A stretch of 56,955 bases of DNA from Bryobacterales bacterium (GTDB lineage Bacteria > Acidobacteriota > Terriglobia > Bryobacterales > Bryobacteraceae), in contig PLDF01000394.1 in the NCBI GenBank assembly GCA_003135055.1, forward strand, positions 3,899 through 60,853. The letters are read 5' to 3'. The position numbers were made by a program, and so were the translations under genes. A model generated the notes under the pieces. It was given only the letters and a program-made list of their open reading frames with translations. It was not told the DNA's origin and did not search any database. Positions 17,001 to 22,866 of this stretch are shown here, in pieces (positions within the stretch are counted from its first letter, which is position 1; each line of letters begins with the position of its first letter).

Positions 17001-17279
17001 TTACAACTCGCGGAGAGTGACCACCGTCGCGCCCCAGCCGCCCGCCTCCGCCGGCGCGTCGCGAAAATCGGCGACGAATTCGGTGCGGGCCAGCACCCCG
17101 CGCACCATCTCGCGCTGCACGCCGATGCCGCGGCCGTGAACGATCCGCAGTGCCCGGAAACCCAGCCGGTGCGCTTCGTGGAGATACTCTTCCACTACCG
17201 CCTTCACGTCGCGCGGCGGCACGGAGTGCAGATCGAACACGTCCGTCACCGGGATGCGTACCGGCTCTTCTTCCTCCAT
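17001..17279 (-). CDS. Smr-domain protein (MutS2-type small MutS-related domain)
   Basis: A 92-residue stand-alone Smr domain: VFDLHSVPPRDVKAVVEEYL, LRIVHGRGIGVQREMVRGVL and GWGATVVTL. The D-LH and HGRG motifs are the nuclease-associated signatures. Smr proteins nick or cleave nucleic acid, and several act on RNA or stalled ribosomes; the target here is unknown. ATG 17279 is chosen because the upstream extension encodes SGAGPWPAES, a translated family-C repeat. Confidence 0.85.
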   Translation of the reverse strand: MEEEEPVRIPVTDVFDLHSVPPRDVKAVVEEYLHEAHRLGFRALRIVHGRGIGVQREMVRGVLARTEFVADFRDAPAEAGGWGATVVTLREL

Positions 17280-17287
17280 CGGAGACT

Positions 17288-17313
17288 CCGCAGGCCATGG
17301 GCCCGCGCCACTA
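17288..17313 (-). repeat. Family-C repeat
   Basis: CAGGCCATGGGCCCGCGCCA matches the repeat in and after the GlcD-like gene (reverse orientation relative to the copies at 1929 and 2007). It occupies the upstream region of the Smr gene. Confidence 0.9.
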
Positions 17314-17345
17314 AAATGCAAACCCGGCCAGCAGAGCCGGCCGGG
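17313..17345 (-). terminator. Probable intrinsic terminator for the DUF465 gene
   Basis: Read on the minus strand, CCCGGCC...GGCCGGG (17345-17339 pairing with 17329-17323) forms a GC-rich stem. It is followed by TTTGCATTTTAG, a T-rich run. It lies 35 bases past the DUF465 stop. Confidence 0.5.
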
Positions 17346-17379
17346 CCTGGACAATCCGTTATGTGCAGCGCACCTGACG

Positions 17380-17616
17380 TTAAGCGACTTGTTGAGTCCG
17401 GGAATGGCTCACGATCGCTTCCATCTGATCTTTCAAGCGAAGCTTCAATTTCTTCAACCGCGTCTCCTCTAACTTTTGTTCTTCAGTCAGATGGGGAAGC
17501 GATTCCAGATCGTCCAGCTTCCTCGCGAAATCCGAGTGTTGGCCGGCAAGCTGGCGATACTCTTCGCTGGTTGCCATCAGGTGCGCTTTCAATTCTTCTT
17601 GTGCGTTCCGTTCCAT
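17380..17616 (-). CDS. DUF465 (YdcH-like) small protein
   Basis: A 78-residue highly charged helical protein. YRQLAGQHSDFARKLDDLES followed by LTEEQKLEETRLKKLKLRLKD matches the DUF465 pattern (H-x-x-LD...L...LKK-L-LKD). The family is widespread and has no settled function. ATG 17616 has GGAGG about 8 bases upstream and is preferred over TTG two codons earlier. Confidence 0.85.
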   Translation of the reverse strand: MERNAQEELKAHLMATSEEYRQLAGQHSDFARKLDDLESLPHLTEEQKLEETRLKKLKLRLKDQMEAIVSHSRTQQVA

Positions 17617-17743
17617 GGGCAATTCCTCCCAATGAGGTTGCCGCGCCGAGTCGATCGGTCGGAAACAGGGCTCGGTGGGTAATCTCCGTGTTAAATTTCT
17701 CTCGTTTATGATCGAGGGATAGGGTCACCATCCATCCGACACC

Positions 17744-18160
17744 TTAACATGAATGAAACTTCATGACAATAGCGGATTCGGGGGATGAGGCATAGTACCC
17801 GGGCCTTACGCCTACCTCTTGAAAACCCAGTGTTTTATAGAACACGCGAGCGGTCCGATTGGACTCGCGGACCTCCAAAAAAACGGAAATAGCGGTTCCC
17901 GTTACCAGGGACCGCACCAGCCCGGCGCCCGCTCCGCGGCGGCGAAACTCCGGCGCCACGGCGAGGTTGAGCAGTTCCCGCTCGTCCGGCCCCGTGACGC
18001 GCGAGACGGCAAATCCGGCGATGCGGTCATCGAGAATGCAAACGCGGAAGTCGAAGCCCAGGTAATCCTGGGGCGGCCATTGCGCAGCTTCGGGAGACGC
18101 GGCCTGAATCGCCGCGACATCCGCAAGGTCCGCGGCGGCGCCGGGCCGGATTAATGACAT
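17744..18160 (-). CDS. rimI: GNAT N-acetyltransferase, ribosomal-protein-alanine acetyltransferase type
   Basis: A 138-residue GNAT domain. LLNLAVAPEFRRRGAGAGLV is the acetyl-CoA-binding motif A with the RRRGAG loop, and FLEVRESNRTARVFYKTLGF followed by VGVRPGYY is the RimI-type C-terminal part. RimI acetylates the N-terminal alanine of ribosomal protein bS18; other substrates are possible for paralogues. It is shorter than E. coli RimI by about ten residues. The ATG abuts the divergent 18172 gene, and the two probably share a promoter. Confidence 0.8.
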   Translation of the reverse strand: MSLIRPGAAADLADVAAIQAASPEAAQWPPQDYLGFDFRVCILDDRIAGFAVSRVTGPDERELLNLAVAPEFRRRGAGAGLVRSLVTGTAISVFLEVRESNRTARVFYKTLGFQEVGVRPGYYASSPESAIVMKFHSC

Positions 18161-18165
18161 ATTCT
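18160..18165 (+). promoter_or_regulatory. -10-like hexamer 6 bases before the 18172 start
   Basis: TATTCT at 18160-18165 is followed by TTTAGT and then ATG at 18172, with no Shine-Dalgarno sequence. It overlaps the rimI start codon region, where the opposite strand carries TACTAA 6 bases before the rimI ATG. Confidence 0.4.
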
Positions 18166-18171
18166 TTTAGT

Positions 18172-18738
18172 ATGCACGCGCTGGTGGCCCTGCTCTTCTT
18201 TCTGGCACAACCGTTCTGGGAGACCAAACCGCCGGAACAGTGGACCGATCGCGACATCGACTTCATGCGTGGGGCAAGCCCGTGGACCCAAACCATCGGG
18301 CCGCCGCCGGAGCTGAAGGTCTGGTTCGCCACGGCGCAGCCCATGGAAGCGGCGGAGGACGAAGCGCGGCTCCGCAAGCGAAATCCGCTGCGCCAGCCGG
18401 ATGCGGATTACCTCGATTTTCTGCGCGAGAATCGCGAGAAAATCTTCGTGCTGGCGGTGTCGTATCCCAGCCTCGACGGCCTGGGTAAAGAGGCGAACGC
18501 GTGGAAGACCGTGGAGAAGGAAACGCTGATGACGGTGGGCGGCAAGACATTCAAGATCGAGGGTACGTTTCCGCCAACGCCATCGGACCCCGTGCTGCGG
18601 CTGATCTTTCCGCGGTCGGTCAAACCCACGGACAAGTCGGTGGCCTTCCAGCTTTATCTGCCGGGGCTTCCGTTTCCCGAGCGCGAAGCGGAGTTTCACG
18701 TGAAGGATTTGAGCTATCGGGGGAAGTTGGAAATGTAG
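18172..18738 (+). CDS. Conserved exported protein of unknown function
   Basis: A protein of 188 residues with a short hydrophobic N-terminus (MHALVALLFFLAQ) typical of a signal peptide. It continues PFWETKPPEQWTDRDIDFMR and ASPWTQ. The W-x-x-K-x-P-x-x-W pattern with SPW is common in small secreted acidobacterial proteins, some of them near GWxTD proteins, but I cannot name a family. ATG 18172 is preferred over ATG 18154, which would overlap the divergent rimI start. It has no catalytic motif. Confidence 0.65.
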   Translation: MHALVALLFFLAQPFWETKPPEQWTDRDIDFMRGASPWTQTIGPPPELKVWFATAQPMEAAEDEARLRKRNPLRQPDADYLDFLRENREKIFVLAVSYPSLDGLGKEANAWKTVEKETLMTVGGKTFKIEGTFPPTPSDPVLRLIFPRSVKPTDKSVAFQLYLPGLPFPEREAEFHVKDLSYRGKLEM

Positions 18739-18749
18739 TGGAGGAGACG

Positions 18750-18755
18750 TAAAAT
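18750..18755 (+). promoter_or_regulatory. -10-like hexamer 6 bases before hicB
   Basis: TAAAAT at 18750-18755 ends 6 bases before ATG 18762. A GGAGGAGA sequence lies just upstream, too far from the ATG to act as a ribosome binding site. Confidence 0.4.
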
Positions 18756-18761
18756 AGCGCT

Positions 18762-18953
18762 ATGAGGATGGCTCGTTACGTCCAGTGGCAAGACGCCGGT
18801 ATGTGGCTTGGCTACTTTGAGGAGTTCCCGGATTACCCGACTCAGGGCGAATCGCTCGGGGAACTTGAGGAGAACCTTCGCGATCTTTACCGGGACCTCA
18901 CGAGCGGTGAAATTCCAGGCATCCGTAGAGTCGCCGAGTTGGCGGTGGGATGA
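18762..18953 (+). CDS. hicB: HicB-like antitoxin
   Basis: A 63-residue protein with the partial RNase H fold of HicB antitoxins: RYVQWQDAGMWLGYFEEFPD, then YPTQGESLGELEENLRDLYRDL. It lacks the C-terminal DNA-binding extension of long HicB proteins, so it belongs to the short class. Its TGA overlaps the ATG of hicA (ATGA), the usual tight coupling for toxin-antitoxin genes. An ATG at 18768 is an alternative start. It should neutralise HicA. Confidence 0.85.
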   Translation: MRMARYVQWQDAGMWLGYFEEFPDYPTQGESLGELEENLRDLYRDLTSGEIPGIRRVAELAVG

Positions 18954-19126
18954 AGCGAACCGACTTGGTTCGCAAGTTGGAAGAAAATGGCTGTCTCCTC
19001 ATCCGCCACGGCGGAAATCATGATTGGTATCGCAATCCGAAGACCGGAATTTCTCAGCCACTGCCCCGGCATCGGGAGATCAACGAGTTCCTTGCAAGGC
19101 ACATCCTGAAGAGACTCGCGCGTTGA
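18950..19126 (+). CDS. hicA: HicA-like mRNA interferase toxin
   Basis: A 58-residue protein beginning MKRTDLVRKLEENGCLLIRH and continuing GGNHDWYRNP, then a KTGISQPLPRHREI segment. It has the double-stranded-RNA-binding fold pattern of HicA with the catalytic His in LIRHGGNH (residue 20). HicA cleaves mRNA independently of the ribosome. It begins at ATG 18950, overlapping the hicB stop by 4 bases. Its small size makes it easy to miss. Confidence 0.88.
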   Translation: MKRTDLVRKLEENGCLLIRHGGNHDWYRNPKTGISQPLPRHREINEFLARHILKRLAR

Positions 19127-19199
19127 GCAAGCGTCTTCCGGCATTTCCGCAGAACACGATCGCGCTCATCGAGCCAACGAAGCAGGCCGGCTCACAGAA

Positions 19200-19483
19200 C
19201 TACTGAGACCGGAACGGATTCACGCGGGGAGGCTTGCGGCCAGACGGATTACCGCGCTTGGCTCTGACACCCTCCAAAACCTCGTCGAGCGGCTTGAAGC
19301 GGCCGGCTTCGAAATCGGCCTTGGCCTCTTCCAGCAGAAATGCCGCCCGGCCGCCCGGCGCAAAATCGCGCTCCATTTCGGCATTCCACTGAGTCGATCC
19401 CGCTCGTCGAGCCATCGAAGCAGATCGTGCTGCTGTTGCTCCGGCAAGTGTTCGATCTGTTCCTTCAATGCGTCGAGCGTCAT
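19200..19483 (-). pseudogene. Frameshifted antitoxin-like gene
   Basis: ATG 19483, with GGAGG about 12 bases upstream, opens MTLDALKEQIEHLPEQQQHD and LLRWLDER. The matching second half, STQWNAEMERDFAPGGRAAF then LLEEAKADFEAGRFKPLDEV, is in another frame. One missing base near 19400 separates them. Joined, it resembles the short 'L-E-x-LP-x-x-x-x-x-L-x-x-WL' addiction-module antitoxins that end in EA-x-A-x-F-x-AGR-KPL. No toxin partner lies downstream. Confidence 0.6.
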
Positions 19484-19511
19484 TATTCTCCCACGCCTCC
19501 TTACAGCCACT

Positions 19512-20438
19512 TTACATCTTCGGCGCGTAATACCCAGGCCGCACGTACACGATCAGCCCCTTTTGCCCTTTCACGCGCAACGTAAGCGGGTGGAACAGGC
19601 CGTCGGTTATCAGCGGATCGGGACGGTAGAGAATGATGTACTGGTGGCGCAGCACGTTGGCGATATTCGAGAAATCCTGCTCCAGATCCTCGACCTTGAA
19701 CGGAGAATACTCCTGCCCGCCGGTCTCTTTGGCGAAATACTTGAGCACTTTGTCGCCCTCTGATTCGTCGCGGGTGACGTTGGTGGAAATGGCGTAGATG
19801 GCCACCTCGGCCTTCTGCGCCATCTCGAGCGCCTGATCGCGCGTGTAGTGGCTCAGATTGTCGTCGCCATCGCTCAGGATGATGATGGCGCGGCGGAATT
19901 TGTATTTCGGCTGATCCACCGAAAGCTTGTCGCGGCAGGCGTAGAAGATGGCGTCGTAAAGCGCCGTACCGCCGCCCGGCCGCAGCTCGTTAATCGATTT
20001 GACCACCTTGGCCGGGTCTTCCACCAGGTCCGAAACCAACTCGGCCGCATCGCTGAAGCTCACCACCATGGCCTTATCGCGGCTGCCGTTCATCACGCCG
20101 TGGATGAACTCGGTGGCGGCCTGCTGCTCGAACTTGAAGCGGTCGCGCACGCTGTTGCTGGTGTCGATGAGCATGCCGATGCGCAGCGGCAGGTCGGTCT
20201 CCGCCGAGAATTCCTGAATCGTCTGGGGCCGCTTGTTCTCGATGACCTCGAAATCCTCCTTGTTGAGGTCGGTAACGAAACGGCCCTTCTTATCCATGAC
20301 GGTGAAGAGCATGTTGACGCGCAAGACGTCCACCGTGATCCGCGTGGGGTCTGCGCTTTCTATCACGGGAGTCTGCTGCGCCGCGCACACCGCAGCTCCC
20401 AGCGCGCCAACGGCCGCCAAAGTGGCCCAAACTTGCAT
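19512..20438 (-). CDS. VWFA-related acidobacterial domain protein, exported
   Basis: A 308-residue protein with a signal peptide (MQVWATLAAVGALGAAVCA). VLRVNMLFTVMDKKGRFVTD then LNKEDFEVIENK is the hallmark N-terminal module of the acidobacterial VWFA-related family (TIGR03436 type). A von Willebrand A domain follows with the metal-ion site in MLIDTSNSVRDR and ILSDGDDNLSHYTRD. The role is unknown; such domains bind proteins through a divalent metal. A good promoter lies only 7 bases before the ATG, so the mRNA may be leaderless. Confidence 0.9.
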   Translation of the reverse strand: MQVWATLAAVGALGAAVCAAQQTPVIESADPTRITVDVLRVNMLFTVMDKKGRFVTDLNKEDFEVIENKRPQTIQEFSAETDLPLRIGMLIDTSNSVRDRFKFEQQAATEFIHGVMNGSRDKAMVVSFSDAAELVSDLVEDPAKVVKSINELRPGGGTALYDAIFYACRDKLSVDQPKYKFRRAIIILSDGDDNLSHYTRDQALEMAQKAEVAIYAISTNVTRDESEGDKVLKYFAKETGGQEYSPFKVEDLEQDFSNIANVLRHQYIILYRPDPLITDGLFHPLTLRVKGQKGLIVYVRPGYYAPKM

Positions 20439-20445
20439 ATTTTCG

Positions 20446-20475
20446 ATTATACCGTGGGGCGGGTTGGCAATCCAA
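20446..20475 (-). promoter_or_regulatory. Sigma-70-type promoter for the VWFA gene
   Basis: On the minus strand TTGGAT (20475-20470), an 18-base spacer and TATAAT (20451-20446) precede the ATG at 20438 by 7 bases. Transcription would start at or next to the A of the start codon. Confidence 0.6.
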
Positions 20476-20516
20476 TGTCACTGACTTTGCCAGGAACTGG
20501 GAATTGCGAACAAGGT

Positions 20517-20632
20517 TGTGGGGCGGACCGGGGGGCGGACGCTGGACCCGCTCTCTTCGCCGAGCCAAATCAGCCCTATGCGATCCCAGAGAGGCCGACC
20601 AGGGGGTCGGCCGCGGACCAGGGGGTCCGCCC
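20517..20632. repeat. Family-E repeat (GACCAGGGGGTC)
   Basis: Contains GGGGCGGACC, CTGGACCCGCTCTCTTCG, GACCAGGGGGTCGGCC and GGACCAGGGGGTCCGCCC. A related, partly inverted copy lies at 31311-31418 before folP. The rest of the gap 20476-20684 has no gene. Confidence 0.75.
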
Positions 20633-20684
20633 TTCAATTTGTGCGGAATGGTCGCCGGGAACCAAAGTAAGTGGCGTCGGATTG

Positions 20685-21602
20685 TCAATCCGCCCCGCAA
20701 AAGCGCGCCAGCCATCGCTCCAACTCGGGCGGCAAAGGCGAAGTTACTTGCATCTCCTCTCCGTTTGCAGGCTTGCGGAAGCGAATCTGGTGCGCGTGCA
20801 AAAAGTAGCGGCCCAGCGGCTCGGCGCCGGGTACAACCTCCGGCGCGCCATAGAGCTTATCGCCCGCTACCGGGTGGCCGATGCTCGAAAGATGCACGCG
20901 GATCTGGTGCGTGCGGCCGGTGCCGATCTTCACTTCAAGCAGCGTGAACCGCTCGAAGCGCCGAAGCACGCGATATTCCGACCATGCCGCGCGGCCTTGC
21001 GCCAGCCGCGATGTCATGCGCGTGCGGTGAACGGGATCGCGGGCGATGGGCCGCTCGATGCGTCCACTTTGGCGCGCCACGCTGCCATGAACCAGCGCGA
21101 GGTAGGTTTTTTCAACCAGGCGTCCGGAAAACTGCGCCGCGAGATTCCGGTGCGCCGCGTCGTTCCGGGCAACCAGCAGCACGCCGCTGGTGAAGCGGTC
21201 GAGCCGGTGGACAATGCCCGGGCGCAGAGCGCCGCCTACGCCCGAAAGCGCGGCGAAGCGGTGCAGCAGCGCGTTTACCAGCGTTCCCGAATGGACGCCC
21301 GCGCCGGCGTGAACCACCATGCCGGCCGGCTTGTCGATAGCCACCACGTCTTCGTCTTCGTACAGAACCTCGAGCGGAATGGCTTCCGGCGAGGCGTGGA
21401 GCGGAGGCGCTTCGGCGGGTTCCACCTCGATGGAATCGCCGGGGCGCACCAGGTATGACGCGCGGACGGCGGCGCCATTCACCGGCGCGCGCCCGTCCCT
21501 GATCCAAGCCTGAATGCGCGAGCGGCTATACTCGGGCAGCCGTTCATGCAGCAGGTGGTCCAGCCGTTTGCCGGCGTCGATGAGTTCGGCGGAGAGGCGC
21601 AA
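20685..21602 (-). CDS. RluD-family 23S rRNA pseudouridine synthase
   Basis: Converts uridine to pseudouridine in large-subunit rRNA in the family. An S4 RNA-binding domain (RLDHLLHERLPEYSRSRIQA) precedes the catalytic domain. The Asp nucleophile is in GIVHRLDRFTSGVLLVAR, followed by KTYLALVHG, GTGRTHQIRVHL and the GHPVAGDKLYG loop. TTG 21602 is chosen because it follows TAGAAT by 5 bases and matches the family N-terminus. An ATG at 21686 would overlap the divergent SDR gene and add non-homologous sequence. The RluD versus RluC role is not decided from sequence. Confidence 0.85.
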   Translation of the reverse strand: MRLSAELIDAGKRLDHLLHERLPEYSRSRIQAWIRDGRAPVNGAAVRASYLVRPGDSIEVEPAEAPPLHASPEAIPLEVLYEDEDVVAIDKPAGMVVHAGAGVHSGTLVNALLHRFAALSGVGGALRPGIVHRLDRFTSGVLLVARNDAAHRNLAAQFSGRLVEKTYLALVHGSVARQSGRIERPIARDPVHRTRMTSRLAQGRAAWSEYRVLRRFERFTLLEVKIGTGRTHQIRVHLSSIGHPVAGDKLYGAPEVVPGAEPLGRYFLHAHQIRFRKPANGEEMQVTSPLPPELERWLARFCGAD

Positions 21603-21606
21603 GTCG

Positions 21607-21613
21607 TATTCTA
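21607..21613. promoter_or_regulatory. Shared bidirectional -10 element (TATTCTA)
   Basis: TATTCT on the plus strand (21607-21612) ends 6 bases before the SDR ATG. Its complement, shifted one base, gives TAGAAT on the minus strand (21613-21608), 5 bases before the RluD-family TTG. One symmetric element could serve both genes, and neither has a ribosome binding site. Confidence 0.5.
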
Positions 21614-21618
21614 CAAAG

Positions 21619-22401
21619 ATGGCGCTACCGCTGGAATCGAAGATCGCGCTGGTGACCGGCGCAAGTAAGGGAATCGGCAGGGGCATCGCGGTCGAATTGG
21701 CCCGCTGCGGCTGCGACGTGACGGTGAATTACAATGGCGATCGCGCCGGCGCAGAAGCCACTGCCGCGGAGATTCGCGCGCTGGGATGCAAAGCCATCGT
21801 CGCGCAGGCCGACGTGGCGAGCGCCGCGGAAACCGCGCGGATGTTCGACGAAGCTTTGGCCGCATTCGCGCGCCTCGATATCCTGGTGAACAACGCCGGC
21901 ACGCAGGTATGGAAGCCGTTGGTGGATTTGGAAGAGGCCGAATGGGACCGCGTAATCGCCACCAATTTGAAGGGCTGCTTTCTGTGCACGCAACTCGCCG
22001 CACGCCACATGCGGCAGCATATAGGCGGCGGGCGGATCGTCAACATCGGCTCCGGGTGCAATAAGATGCCCTTTCCCAATCTCGCGGCCTATACTGCCAG
22101 CAAGGGCGGAATCGAAATGTTCACCAAGGTAGCGGCGGTGGAATTGGGCGCGTACGGCATCACCGTGAACTGCGTGGCGCCGGGCGCAATCGAGATCGAG
22201 CGCACCCGCAACGAAGCCGCGGACTATGTGGGAACCTGGGCGCCGCTAACGCCGCTGGGGCGCGTGGGGCAACCGCTCGATGTCGCCCGCGCCGTCGCAT
22301 TCTTCGCGGGCGAAGCGGGGGATTTCATAACCGGCCAGACGCTTTGGGTGGATGGAGGATTATTTACACACCCGGCGTGGCCGTACTCTTCGCGTCCATA
22401 A
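21619..22401 (+). CDS. Short-chain dehydrogenase/reductase (FabG-like)
   Basis: A 260-residue NAD(P)-dependent oxidoreductase of unknown substrate. It has the TGASKGIGRGIA cofactor loop (about residues 13-24), LVNNAG near residue 93 and the catalytic Ser in VNIGSGCNKMPFP. YTASKGG carries the Tyr and Lys, and FITGQTLWVDGG is the C-terminal signature. ATG 21619 fits the family start; an earlier in-frame ATG lies inside the RluD-family gene. The last 38 bases overlap the convergent zinc-ribbon gene. Confidence 0.88.
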   Translation: MALPLESKIALVTGASKGIGRGIAVELARCGCDVTVNYNGDRAGAEATAAEIRALGCKAIVAQADVASAAETARMFDEALAAFARLDILVNNAGTQVWKPLVDLEEAEWDRVIATNLKGCFLCTQLAARHMRQHIGGGRIVNIGSGCNKMPFPNLAAYTASKGGIEMFTKVAAVELGAYGITVNCVAPGAIEIERTRNEAADYVGTWAPLTPLGRVGQPLDVARAVAFFAGEAGDFITGQTLWVDGGLFTHPAWPYSSRP

Positions 22402-22783
22402 CGCTAACCGGGGTTTCCTCCGCCGCCGCCGGCTTCGGCTGCGCGGCTGCCCCCGTCACTGGAATGTACTTGCGGCGATCGAAGAACTGGACGCGGCAGA
22501 AGCGGCAATGATACAGTTTGCCGCCCATCCACCGTTCGTACAGGTTCAGGAGGCCGGTCTCCATCGGGTCGATCCTGTCGCGCTCTTTAAGCTTGCTGAT
22601 GCGGAAAGTGCCGCAACGCGGGCAGCGGCAGCGATTGCCGTAATGCAGCCGGTAGCGCCGCGGAGCATTCTCCGTGACGCGACACTCCCGGCAGCGATAC
22701 TTCGCCATGAAGCTGAACCGCTCGATAATCGTACGATGCTCCCGGCGCAGCTTCCCGCCGCAACGGGCGCATTTCTTCTTCAC
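22364..22783 (-). CDS. Zinc-ribbon protein of unknown function
   Basis: A 139-residue protein with four CXXC knuckles: CARC (near residue 5), CREC (31), CPRC (54) and CRFC (94). These could form two zinc ribbons. It is Lys/Arg-rich and ends in a Pro/Ala-rich tail that overlaps the SDR 3' end. The start is GTG 22783. No catalytic domain is seen; RNA or DNA binding, or a structural role, is possible. Confidence 0.65.
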   Translation of the reverse strand: MKKKCARCGGKLRREHRTIIERFSFMAKYRCRECRVTENAPRRYRLHYGNRCRCPRCGTFRISKLKERDRIDPMETGLLNLYERWMGGKLYHCRFCRVQFFDRRKYIPVTGAAAQPKPAAAEETPVSVMDAKSTATPGV

Positions 22784-22866
22784 CTATACCGTTATATCCC
22801 AGTTTGCGCGAAAGGCAAAAGAAGGTTAACAATAGAAGGTACTACTTATTCCATTTCCCCATTATT

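Noticed and set aside
15047..17020. 657-codon plus-strand open frame
   Set aside because: Antisense to the S9 peptidase, whose catalytic motifs and signal peptide are clear on the minus strand.
19848..21458. 536-codon plus-strand open frame
   Set aside because: Shadow of the VWFA and RluD-family genes and of a repeat; composition is not protein-like.
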